DNA of 64,000 nucleotides, from the NCBI RefSeq assembly GCF_004116405.1, contig NZ_SDIC01000002.1, positions 434,001 to 498,000 on the forward strand, read 5' to 3'. The position numbers and the translations under genes are program-made. This DNA is from Halegenticoccus tardaugens. Lineage in GTDB: Archaea; Halobacteriota; Halobacteria; Halobacteriales; Haloferacaceae. Below are positions 54,890 through 62,823 of this stretch, one piece after another. The notes below the pieces were generated by a model. The model saw only the letters and a list, made by a program, of their open reading frames with translations. It did no database searches and had not been told where the DNA came from. How positions within the stretch are numbered: position 1 is the first letter of the stretch; each line of letters opens with the position of its first letter.

Positions 54890-55381
54890 TCAGTCCTCCA
54901 CCTGATCGGCGAGTTTCCGGAGGGAGTCTTCCCACGCTTCCGCGACCCCGTATTCCTCGGCGACATCCTCGGAGATACCATCTAACCGGAGGGTGACCTC
55001 AGTCCCGTCAGGGACTGCATTCAAGGTTACCGTGACGGTACTAGAATCCTCACCCTCTCCCGACTCGTCCGTCCAGACTATCTTCTCACCGCGTCTCAGC
55101 TCCTGGTAGGTGCCCTCGAACGTGTGGGTGTATTGTTCCATCCCTTCGGCCTCGCCGATGTTCTCAACGCGGAAGGATCCGCCTTCTTTGGGCTCGACCT
55201 CTTGAACCTCAGCGCGGAATCCTTCCGGGGGCGACCACACCGTGATGTCGTCAGGAGTAAGAAACGCTTCGTACACCCGCTCGGTCGGCGCTTCAATCAC
55301 GCGATTTACGGTTATGCTCTGCCCCTCGTCGTCCGGGTTCTCTGTCGATGATGCATCATCTTCGGTGGTGTAGTCTGTCAT
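54890..55381 (-). CDS. SRPBCC (AHSA1-type) domain protein
   Basis: This 163-residue protein, after an acidic tail, reads ITVNRVIEAPTERVYEAFLTPDDITVWSPPEGF, the classic start of an AHSA1/SRPBCC ligand-binding fold, and ends in a long helix (VAEAWEDSLRKLADQ). ATG 55381 overlaps the ArsR stop by 4 bases. ArsR-SRPBCC pairs are common and are thought to sense or bind small hydrophobic molecules. Function here is otherwise unknown. Confidence 0.85.
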   Translation of the reverse strand: MTDYTTEDDASSTENPDDEGQSITVNRVIEAPTERVYEAFLTPDDITVWSPPEGFRAEVQEVEPKEGGSFRVENIGEAEGMEQYTHTFEGTYQELRRGEKIVWTDESGEGEDSSTVTVTLNAVPDGTEVTLRLDGISEDVAEEYGVAEAWEDSLRKLADQVED

Positions 55382-55716
55382 TGGTCTTCGTTCTCCAGAT
55401 GGTTGGCCAGCGCATCTAACCGGTCCTCCCAGAAAACGCGGTACTGTGTCAGCCACCCGAACGCCGCGGAAAGCGGTGCAGCGTCGAGGTGACAGCGGCG
55501 AACGAGACCGTCCTTCTCGACGTCGATCAAACCAGCATCCTCCAGCACGCGCAGGTGCTTGGAAACGGCTGGCAGGGAAACGTCGTGAGGGTCGGCCAAG
55601 TCACTCACACTCTCCGGGCCATCGGTCAACTGTTCGAGGATTGATCGACGAATCGGATGAGAGAGTGCCTGGAAAACCGCGTCAAGGTCCAGGTCGTCTG
55701 GCTCCTGTTTAACCAT
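55378..55716 (-). CDS. ArsR-family transcriptional regulator
   Basis: This 112-residue winged-helix protein has AVFQALSHPIRRSILEQL and then VSLPAVSKHLRVLEDAGLIDVEKDGLVRRCHL, the helix-turn-helix and wing of the ArsR family. No obvious metal-binding cysteine cluster is present; the single Cys is in the wing. It leads the operon with the SRPBCC and small membrane proteins. A perfect palindrome at 55740-55763 overlaps its promoter, suggesting autorepression. Confidence 0.88.
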   Translation of the reverse strand: MVKQEPDDLDLDAVFQALSHPIRRSILEQLTDGPESVSDLADPHDVSLPAVSKHLRVLEDAGLIDVEKDGLVRRCHLDAAPLSAAFGWLTQYRVFWEDRLDALANHLENEDQ

Positions 55717-55739
55717 CCGGTTGAGTATACGACTGCCTA

Positions 55740-55763
55740 CTATTTAACTCTCTAGTTAAATAG
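55740..55763. promoter_or_regulatory. Perfect operator palindrome over the arsR promoter
   Basis: CTATTTAACT (55740-55749), spacer CTCT, AGTTAAATAG (55754-55763). The inner arm contains the TATA-like TTTAA about 29 bases before the regulator start at 55716, so a bound ArsR dimer would block TBP. Confidence 0.65.
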
Positions 55764-55933
55764 CCGTTCAGAGCATTCTGAGGCGGGATGTGACTTTCTA
55801 CTACCACGTCAGAGATCGCTTAGTGATCGAGATTCCGTGAAGCCTCGACTCTCTGCCCTAATAGGAGGAGTCCGGCTCACCGCTCTTCCGAGGAACGGGG
55901 AATATTGATAATTCAATACCACATTTAGAGAGT

Positions 55934-56740
55934 ATGAGTGTGTCCGGCCCACTTACGGCTCAACGGGTTTCCGAACTCGTGATGGCGAACCGAGCGATCA
56001 GAGCGCCCTACTACAGTAAAAACCACGACGAAGGGGTACGTTTCACGGATCTTGACAAGGGGCTCCAGTGGGGTGCCGACGCTATTCCAGCCTTGCTGGG
56101 CCTATTCCGAGTTGAGCAAGACACTCGGGACGACCATCCCGACGGCTGGGTGGGCTTTGCTCGCCACTGGCGAGGCGGGACGTTGCGGCTGGACTTCGAC
56201 CTAGTTGCTGGACCCGAAGCGTCAGATCTGATCGTAGTCGTAACCGCGATAGCAGGTCGAGAGGGGAAGAAAACCATCATGGACGAAGACTTCGGGGAAA
56301 TCGAGCTGCCGAACCAGGTTCCGACGGAGCAGGAATGGAAGAACAGGGAAAAACAATATCAGAAGGCGCGGCGGAACGATGATACCGATGGATCGGCTGC
56401 GGTGAAGGCGTATATTGCAGCATTGCCGGGATGGAAGCGTGAGATTGCAACACAATTCGATGAGATCATCCAACGCGAAGTCCCTGATATGCGCCGCGCC
56501 GTGAAATATCACCAGCCGTTCTATGGCGTCGAAGACCATGGATGGTTTGCGTCATTCAGTGCGTTCTCAAAACACGTGAAACTGACATTCGTGTGCGAAT
56601 CGTACCTTGAGCCAGAGCCGCCCAGTGGGACGGCTCCGGAGAGACAGGCTCTAGATATAAACGAGACAGACACGCTGGACGAGAAGCAAGTCGCTTCTTG
56701 GGTCCGGCAAGCCGCCGACAATCCTGGGATGAATTGGTGA
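55934..56740 (+). CDS. Two-domain protein with C-terminal DUF1801 domain
   Basis: This 268-residue protein has an N-terminal domain (about 1-125, with RFTDLDKGLQWGADAIPALL and GWVGFARHWRGGTLRLDFDL) that I do not recognise. A charged linker joins it to a C-terminal DUF1801/YdhG-like domain beginning VKAYIAALPGWKREIATQFDEII and containing AVKYHQPFYGVEDHGWFASF. DUF1801 proteins are small and usually stand alone; their function is unknown. It has its own promoter region and no obvious operon partner. Confidence 0.65.
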   Translation: MSVSGPLTAQRVSELVMANRAIRAPYYSKNHDEGVRFTDLDKGLQWGADAIPALLGLFRVEQDTRDDHPDGWVGFARHWRGGTLRLDFDLVAGPEASDLIVVVTAIAGREGKKTIMDEDFGEIELPNQVPTEQEWKNREKQYQKARRNDDTDGSAAVKAYIAALPGWKREIATQFDEIIQREVPDMRRAVKYHQPFYGVEDHGWFASFSAFSKHVKLTFVCESYLEPEPPSGTAPERQALDINETDTLDEKQVASWVRQAADNPGMNW

Positions 56741-56914
56741 GGAAGTTCGCGCCTGTGTGGTGGCCGTAAGGCAACAACAGATCCTACCTGCGGGCGTGCG
56801 TGATCACTGTCAACTTTTAGCCTAACAGCTGAGTCACTGGGTCTACACTGAAAGAAAGGCACGCAGGAGAAATCTAATCTCTAAGGTTATGTGTTCTGGA
56901 CGTTCGCTTTCAAT

Positions 56915-57298
56915 CTATTCGATCATCTCGATTACGAATGATTCGATAGAGTCGATGTTTGCATCCTTTGAATGACCCTTGAATTTGAATACTTCACAAA
57001 ATGCGTAGGTGTCTCCATCGTCGGCAGTTATGACACCGTTCACAGCCGCCTTATTACCGTGGGGGATGATGTTGTTGACCGTTATCTTGGCGATCCCGTC
57101 GAGGAAGAGATCCATCGAGTCCACGACGCTCTGTCTCCCATCGAGTGTCTCCTCACCGACGATCACCAAACGAACGTCGTCGGTAAGCATCGAAAGGATC
57201 GCCTCCTCGTCACGCTCTGCGAAGGCGACGTAAAAGTTCGAAAGAACCTGCTTTCTGGGCGAGTTGCCACTGTCCGCTTCGATCGAAATATCGGGCAT
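56915..57298 (-). CDS. SnoaL-like/NTF2-fold protein
   Basis: This 127-residue protein follows the SnoaL-like pattern: an N-terminal helix KQVLSNFYVAFAERDEEAILSMLTDDVRLVI, then beta strands with VNGVITADDGDTYAFCEVFKF. Members bind or turn over small ligands, or act as accessory domains. It stands alone on the minus strand. Two adjacent gaps (56741-56914, and 57299 onward) hold no clear gene. Confidence 0.75.
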   Translation of the reverse strand: MPDISIEADSGNSPRKQVLSNFYVAFAERDEEAILSMLTDDVRLVIVGEETLDGRQSVVDSMDLFLDGIAKITVNNIIPHGNKAAVNGVITADDGDTYAFCEVFKFKGHSKDANIDSIESFVIEMIE

Positions 57299-57733
57299 GG
57301 CGTTTGTGAGTGTTCGATCCAGCTGCTCTTATAACCGTAGTCAAATCTCTACATTCAGCACAGCCGCGGAAACCAGTCTCAAATTTGATAATTGTCTCGC
57401 GTTAACTACGCAGTCCTACTGAGCGGCCGATTCTTCCTCAACGACATTGCAAATAAGCCACGCATCAAATCCATCCTCCGAGATTGTGAACTTCAGGACT
57501 GATTTAGAAGTTGAGACTGGCACTCTCAATGTATGAGTGGAGCGTCCGTCGTTACACACGTTCCCAACTCAGCTCACATCAGCCAGCCTGCTGGACTCCG
57601 CAGTCGGTGCTTGATTTCGGCGGGGCTACTGCCTCGAAGGCACGGTAGACGGATTTGGGAATAGGATCAAACAGGTGGGAGCCCGAATCACTGCGTCGCC
57701 CTGCCGGTGACCCAGCGCCACACCGTTACTGGG
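57299..57733. other. 435-base stretch with at most one tiny gene
   Basis: Apart from a possible 47-codon frame at 57416-57559 there is nothing assignable. The region borders the decayed aldo/keto reductase and may contain further unrecognised remnants. Confidence 0.4.
57416..57559 (-). CDS. Possible small protein, 47 residues
   Basis: A GTG-started frame encodes an acidic peptide with the centre VLKFTISEDGFDAWLICNVV and the tail EEESAAQ. The acidic composition looks haloarchaeal, but there is no strong promoter or known family. It could be a fragment of a lost gene. Confidence 0.25.
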   Translation of the reverse strand: MCNDGRSTHTLRVPVSTSKSVLKFTISEDGFDAWLICNVVEEESAAQ

Positions 57734-58375
57734 TCAGAGACCAAGTGCGGTTTGGAGCCTGGTGAGAAGCCCACCCTGGAGATCGAAGATCTGCATCATC
57801 TCCTCGTCTGCGAGTTCGAAGTTGAAAACGTTGAAGTACGCTTGAATGTGTGCGGGATTCGATGTCTTTGGGATTGCCGTGACCTGTTCTTGCTGGAGGA
57901 GCCACCGCAACGCGACCTGGACTTCGGTCTTTCCGTATCGAGCGCCGATAGCCTTGAGGCGATCGTTCCTGATGATCCGACCTTCCGCGAGGGGACTGTA
58001 GGCAGTCAGCATAACCTCGTTTTCAATACAGAACTCGAGCAGGTCGGCCTGCTCCTTGAACGGGTGATACTCCACCTGATTGGTGAGTATCGGGGTGTCC
58101 GAGGTCACGATTGCGTCCTACAGTTGGCCAACAGAAAAGTTGCAGACCCCGATGTGCCGGACTGTTCCCCGCTCTTGGAGGCCGTTCATCGCCGCAATCG
58201 ACTCCTCGGTCGGGATGGTACGACTTGGGGAGTTGAATCAACTGCAGATTGATGTCGATAGCCAACTGCTAATGGCTTTCCTTGACGGACTCGAGGACGT
58301 CATCGTGCGCGAGATTCTTAACTCCGACATCGAGGCCGTAGCGTTCCTCTACGCCCTCAAGACGAACATCTCTCA
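57734..58375 (-). pseudogene. Broken aldo/keto reductase gene
   Basis: The C-terminal 124 residues are intact in frame (TPILTNQVEYHPF, TAYSPLAEG, VQVALRWLLQQEQVTAIPKTS). Going upstream, a TAG at 58118-58120 interrupts NFSVGQL-stop-DAIVTSDTP, a frameshift lies near 58216-58230 before PSRTIPTEES, and a TAG at 58269-58271 follows VKES. Similarity fades near 58375, where an MFS fragment begins on the other strand. The N-terminal barrel half is missing, so the gene is dead. Confidence 0.78.
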
Positions 58376-58751
58376 CAGATGCTTGCTCGTCGGTGGCGGG
58401 GTGATTCTCTCAATCCCGAACCTCATCTATGGGGTCACGACCCAACCGTGGATCCTCCTCGCGGTCCAGTCACTGGGCGGCATCGGATTCGCAATGGTCA
58501 CCGTTACCACGGTCGACCTCGCACACGACATCGCCGCCGAACGTGTGACGTCCACCGCTCAGACCGTACTTAATGGGATCGGCTTCGGTCTCGGGGGCGC
58601 AGCAGGACAGATAGTTTCGGGTACGCTGTACGATGCAGTCGGCATCATGGATATGTACGTTGGCATCGCCGTCCTCGGATTCGCCGGTGCGGCGCTCGGA
58701 CTGTTGGTCTCGGCGGACGGCCGAACCGGCGAAAACCAACCGACCGCGTGA
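58376..58751 (+). pseudogene. C-terminal remnant of an MFS transporter
   Basis: About 125 codons encode four hydrophobic helices typical of the last third of an MFS permease (LLVGGGVILSIPNLIYGV, WILLAVQSLGGIGFAMVTV, LGGAAGQIVSGTLYDAVGI, VGIAVLGFAGAALGLLVS). The open frame runs back to 58080, but that part is antisense to the aldo/keto reductase and is not transporter-like. The 5' two-thirds are missing, so it is a truncated gene at a recombination scar. Confidence 0.72.
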
Positions 58752-58784
58752 TCGGTATCGTTTCCACTCCGTTCCCGAGGCTAT

Positions 58785-59105
58785 TCAAAAGATCCCCCGG
58801 AAAAGGACGACGGAGCCAACGCCGGCACACAGCGCGAGCAGGATGTTCCCCGTGCGCCACATCACCAGCACCACGACGGCTCCCGCGCTCCACTCCGCAG
58901 GGCCGCCGCTCGCGAGTTCCGGTCCCAGAATGGCGATCACGATCGCGCCAGGGAGCACCGAGAGTCCGGATTCAATCCGCTCGCTCACCTCGATGTGACT
59001 CAGGAGCCACAGGCCGCCCACCTTCGTGAGCACTGTGACGAGGGCCATTGCGAGAACGACGCCGACGACGACCGGATCGAGCGAGAGAACGTCGTCACTG
59101 CTCAT
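58785..59105 (-). CDS. azlD: AzlD-like subunit of branched-chain amino acid exporter
   Basis: This 106-residue protein has four hydrophobic helices and the AzlD pattern (VVVGVVLAMALVTVLTKVGGLW, LPGAIVIAILGPEL, GNILLALCAGVGSVVLF). Together with AzlC it forms an exporter of branched-chain or related amino acids. Its start overlaps the end of the azlC gene by 11 bases. Confidence 0.83.
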   Translation of the reverse strand: MSSDDVLSLDPVVVGVVLAMALVTVLTKVGGLWLLSHIEVSERIESGLSVLPGAIVIAILGPELASGGPAEWSAGAVVVLVMWRTGNILLALCAGVGSVVLFRGIF

Positions 59106-59856
59106 GGCGAATCACCTCGACGAGAGCCGCGGCGATTCCACCGACCAGGATATACCACTGTCCGGGGAGCATTTCCGCGGCAAGGAGTGCCGTCCCGAGC
59201 GCGACGGTCCACGGAACGAGCGTTTTCGTCCCCTCCCAGAGTTCGACCGCGAGGGCGGTGAAAACGGCCGCGAGGATGAAATCGATACCGTAAACGTCGG
59301 GATCGCCGACGACGCCGCCGGCGAGCGAGCCGAGAACGGTGGAGCCGACCCAGAACGACCACACCGCGATTCCGCTCCCGAGGAGGAACGCACCCCGGCC
59401 GCTGCCGGATTTGAGATCCCGCATCGTCAGCGCCCAGTTCTCGTCGGCCATCAGAAACAGGCTCCCGTAGGCCTGCTTCGCGGAGAGCTGGCGGAACCAC
59501 GGCAGCAACGCCGCGCCCATGAGGGAGTATCGGAGATTGATCGCGGCCGTCGTGAGGAGGATCGTGGCGACGGGAATCGGGTCCGTCCATAACTCGACGG
59601 CGACGATCTGGGACGCGCCGGCGACGACGGTCGCGCTCATCAACGCCGCCTCGGCGACGCTCAAGCCGACCTGATCGGCGAGAACGCCGAACGCGATCCC
59701 GTACCCGGCGACCCCGAACGCGATCGGAATGGTCGTGAGAAATCCGACGCGAACGCCTTGCCACCCGAAGGTGACGCGCGTCTCTTCCGACGGCGGGGGC
59801 TCGGTTGTCGCTCGCGCCGAGGATTCTGTTCGATCCGGTGTGTCGTTGTCCGTCAT
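59095..59856 (-). CDS. azlC: AzlC-like subunit of branched-chain amino acid exporter
   Basis: This 253-residue permease carries the AzlC hallmark VVAGASQIVAVELWT, INLRYSLMGAALLPWF and FLMADENWAL. Several membrane helices follow an acidic cytoplasmic N-terminus of about 30 residues. ATG 59856 is chosen as the first Met before the acidic arm; the open frame to 60270 has no similarity. It forms an operon with azlD. GC returns to the high level of the sugar island here. Confidence 0.85.
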   Translation of the reverse strand: MTDNDTPDRTESSARATTEPPPSEETRVTFGWQGVRVGFLTTIPIAFGVAGYGIAFGVLADQVGLSVAEAALMSATVVAGASQIVAVELWTDPIPVATILLTTAAINLRYSLMGAALLPWFRQLSAKQAYGSLFLMADENWALTMRDLKSGSGRGAFLLGSGIAVWSFWVGSTVLGSLAGGVVGDPDVYGIDFILAAVFTALAVELWEGTKTLVPWTVALGTALLAAEMLPGQWYILVGGIAAALVEVIRHEQ

Positions 59857-60612
59857 TCCTGGCTCCAAAGTTACTTTCAGTGAACGGACGAACCCGACCT
59901 GTAAATCGGTCTCGAAACTGTTCCCGCAGGTCGGATGGTGAGTGACATCCGTCACCGCCCCGCCTTCTTTCGACGTTCGAATCGAATCCGTAGAGGAGCG
60001 TACGGCCCTCGAACGCACCGATACGGTCGAAGTCTCGCCCGAATGCGTCGGCGTTAGACACGGTGGACGGTGAGTGCGATCGGTCACGGTTCCTCCGAGC
60101 CGAGAGAGTCCGACGTTCGGAATATTGACAAAAATTATTAGATAAACCGAAGTTCCAGTCGTAACGCCGCCCGTCGTAGTCGCCGACTTCGACGAGCGCA
60201 ATCCGCGCTCGTGACGGCGATTCCGTCGGCAAGATACGCACCGCGACGGAACGCCGGCTTCGAAGCGCAAAGCGGCCGTAGACCCGCTCGAACGATCTCG
60301 TTCGAGGATTTATAAAGGGAACGCGAGCGACGGACGCCAAACGCGTCGAGAAGGACGATAATCGTCCGTGATCGGGACTCAGCACACGATCGGACCTCGA
60401 CGCCGGTGCCGGTGCCCACAACGCTGGCGAACCGAGCGGCGACCCGACCGAAGTTCGACGACTTTCGACTGCGTGTAGAGGAGGTCGTCACGACGAAAGG
60501 TCGAACGTGGAGTACAATTACTTTAGTATCATCCGGGCCCGGCCAGTCGCTCGCATCAGCGACTCGTCCGGGTTTGCGAGGACGGTGAGCACGGGTTCGG
60601 TTCACGAGGCGT
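59857..60612. other. 756-base stretch without a clear gene
   Basis: No convincing frame exists on either strand. An inverted repeat CCGACCTG...CAGGTCGG (about 59894-59934) and an AT-rich tract at 60118-60150 are the only visible structure. The tract may be a promoter, but it is 260 bases from azlC. Confidence 0.4.
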
Positions 60613-61407
60613 TCAGACGTACAGGTCAGTGGTCTGGAGGTTGACTTCGATGATGTTCGCGACCTGAACGACCCGCGAGGGGATCTCTCTCCGAAAGGAA
60701 TCGCCCTCCATTCGGCGGACGGGAGCGGACAGACTCACCGCGCCGAGTATCGCGTCGTCTCGATCGGTGATCGGTGCCGCGGCGGCGCGCATTCCCTGAA
60801 TCTCCTCTTCGTCGTTGAGCGCGAACCCTCGCTCGCGTACTCGTTCGAGCATCTCGGACAGCGTCTCTTCGTCTGCGATCGTGTTCGGCGTTCGTGGAGC
60901 GAAGTCAAGTCGATCGATGATCTCGCGCGAGCGGTGCTCGGGAAGGTGAGCCAGGATCACCTTTCCGGAGGCGGTGCAGTGGAGGTGTTCGCGCGGCATC
61001 TCCCGGTTTTGGGTGTAAAACTCCATGCCGACGGCGCGGTCTCCGAACGATTCGTACAGGCTGACCTCGTACCCGTTTCCTTCGACGATGAGGTGTGCAC
61101 ACTCGCCGGTTTCCGCCGCGAGCCGGTCGATCTCGTCCTTTCCCGCGCGGAAGAGGTCGGCGTGGTTTCGAACGTGTTCGCCGAGCGTCACGAAGTGGAA
61201 GCTAAGCCGATACAAACTCCCCTCCTGAACGACGTACCCGTGCTGCCGGAGCGTCGCTAGGTACGTGTGGATTGTCCCGGGCGATCGGTCGACGTGCTCA
61301 GCGAGTTCGGACACGCCGGCTCCGTCGAGCCGACGGAGGGTCTCGATGATCTTCAGCGTTGTCTCGGCGGATTTGACCGTTCGGGGGGGATCGCTCGGTG
61401 ACGCCAT
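60613..61407 (-). CDS. IclR-family transcriptional regulator
   Basis: This 264-residue regulator has a winged helix-turn-helix (TLKIIETLRRLDGAGVSELAEHVDRSPGTIHTYLATLRQHGYV) and the IclR effector domain (LHCTASGKVILAHL, then IQGMRAAAAPITDRDDAILGAVSLSAP). It probably controls a sugar or sugar-acid pathway, either the adjacent oxidoreductase-permease pair or the glycan island. The promoter contains the same 11-base element, AACTATTTGTG, as the alcohol dehydrogenase gene at 9453-9463. Confidence 0.88.
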   Translation of the reverse strand: MASPSDPPRTVKSAETTLKIIETLRRLDGAGVSELAEHVDRSPGTIHTYLATLRQHGYVVQEGSLYRLSFHFVTLGEHVRNHADLFRAGKDEIDRLAAETGECAHLIVEGNGYEVSLYESFGDRAVGMEFYTQNREMPREHLHCTASGKVILAHLPEHRSREIIDRLDFAPRTPNTIADEETLSEMLERVRERGFALNDEEEIQGMRAAAAPITDRDDAILGAVSLSAPVRRMEGDSFRREIPSRVVQVANIIEVNLQTTDLYV

Positions 61408-61773
61408 CGATACGCGTTATAAGCTAACGATGCACAAATAGTTTTGGGTATATCAAAAGCGTCCGCTGAGTGGATTACACGCATACTTTTGTAACGTCAC
61501 CGACCCGACGACGGATCGAAGTGCATCAGTCGCCGAATCGGACAGAAGACGCCGTCTATCGGCTCGGTAGCCACCAAACGGTTCTTTTCGTGTCCGTCAA
61601 AAATCACGCGGACGAACGGACCCGATCGTCGCTAGTTATCCGTATTCTTTCGTTTTCGGAGGCGGAAGAGGACGAGTCGTGGCGTTTCTATTCGGCAGTA
61701 TCAAATCGGTCGTCGCACGTCGCGGGGAGCGCCGGTTCGAACGCGTCGAACCGGTGAGTCGGTGAGAGCGGAC
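61408..61773. other. IclR promoter region, 366 bases
   Basis: It contains the element AACTATTTGTG (minus strand, 61433-61443) and a TTATAA-type stretch at 61418-61423. No gene is seen in the remainder. Confidence 0.45.
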
Positions 61774-62823
61774 TCACCCGAAAACCGTTTCGACCGCCCC
61801 GTTCGCGGCAGCGCGGTCCCACGCCTCGCAGAGCTCCATGACGCTCGTCGTCCGTCCCGGGGACGGCTCCACCGCACCGGTCTTGGCACCGTCACGAACT
61901 GCGTCGACGAACGCGTCGAACTGCCGGTCGAGGATCGGGCTTTCGGTCCGACCGAACAGCTCCGTTCGGCGACCCGCACCGTCGCCGTGCCAGTGGATTC
62001 CCTCGTATCCTTCGTGTCTTGTCCGGATCGTCCCGTCGGTGCCGACGACCTCGACCTCCCAATTTCCGAGGGGTTCCCGGCAGTCGGCGGCGTACGTCAT
62101 CGTCATGGACCCGAGCGTATCGTCCTCGAATCGGACCGTCGCGGTACCCAGGTCGGGGTGCTCGGAGTATGGAGTGTTGCGGTTCGCGTATTCAGCGTAC
62201 ACGCGCTGTGGGGCGGCGTCGACCAGCCAGAGCAGCGCGTCTGCGGTATAGAACGCCATCGCGTAGGCCGACCCCGCCTCACGCGGTCCGTGCTCTGCGT
62301 TCGTCTCGATTCCGACGTTTGGAACGCGATCGTGACGAATCGCAGCGTGCACGCGCAGAACATTGCCGATCGTTCCGGCGTGGACGCGGCGGGCCAATTC
62401 CTTCACCGCGTCGTCGAACCGGGCCGGGCTCGTCGTGACGGCTGGAACGCCGGCCTCCGCCGCCGCCGCGGCGATCGAACGCGCACCGTCGGCGGTCGCC
62501 GCAGGCGGCTTCGCCGTCAACACCGGTTGGTTCGCCCGGAGTGCACGCACGGCGTCGGCCGCGCGGCGGGTCGTTCGACTCGCCACGACGACGGCGTCGA
62601 CGCCGTCATCGGAAAGCAAGGCGTCCATGTCGTCGTAGACCGGGCAGTCGTGCGCGGTGGCAAAATCGTCGGGTGTCGGTCGCCCGAGCGACGCGAGCTG
62701 CTCGCTCGTGGCGTCACCCGGAACGACACCGGCCACAGTCACGTCCGTCTGCCCGGCCGCCCGCTCCGCGTAGGCCGGTCCGTAAAACGAGGCCAGACCG
62801 ACCACGCCGACGCCAACGGTCAT
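61774..62823 (-). CDS. Divergent Gfo/Idh/MocA oxidoreductase
   Basis: This 349-residue protein has the Gfo/Idh length and order, but with changes: the glycine motif is GVVGLASFYG, and the EKP motif is AKPP (104-107), losing the Glu while keeping the Lys. A late WHGDGAGRRTELFG region is typical of the C-terminal fold. ATG 62823 overlaps the permease stop by one base (TGATG), so they are translated together. The NCS1-type permease could import the substrate. It may be an inactive or altered-specificity member. Confidence 0.8.
   Translation of the reverse strand: MTVGVGVVGLASFYGPAYAERAAGQTDVTVAGVVPGDATSEQLASLGRPTPDDFATAHDCPVYDDMDALLSDDGVDAVVVASRTTRRAADAVRALRANQPVLTAKPPAATADGARSIAAAAAEAGVPAVTTSPARFDDAVKELARRVHAGTIGNVLRVHAAIRHDRVPNVGIETNAEHGPREAGSAYAMAFYTADALLWLVDAAPQRVYAEYANRNTPYSEHPDLGTATVRFEDDTLGSMTMTYAADCREPLGNWEVEVVGTDGTIRTRHEGYEGIHWHGDGAGRRTELFGRTESPILDRQFDAFVDAVRDGAKTGAVEPSPGRTTSVMELCEAWDRAAANGAVETVFG

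Noticed and set aside
58080-58751. One continuous 223-codon transporter gene
   Set aside because: The first 100 codons are antisense to aldo/keto reductase sequence, and only the last part is MFS-like. It is a chance fusion frame at a scar.
60138-60605. A 155-codon minus-strand frame before IclR
   Set aside because: It is strongly basic and serine/arginine-rich, without a promoter or family match, in a region with no other coding signal.
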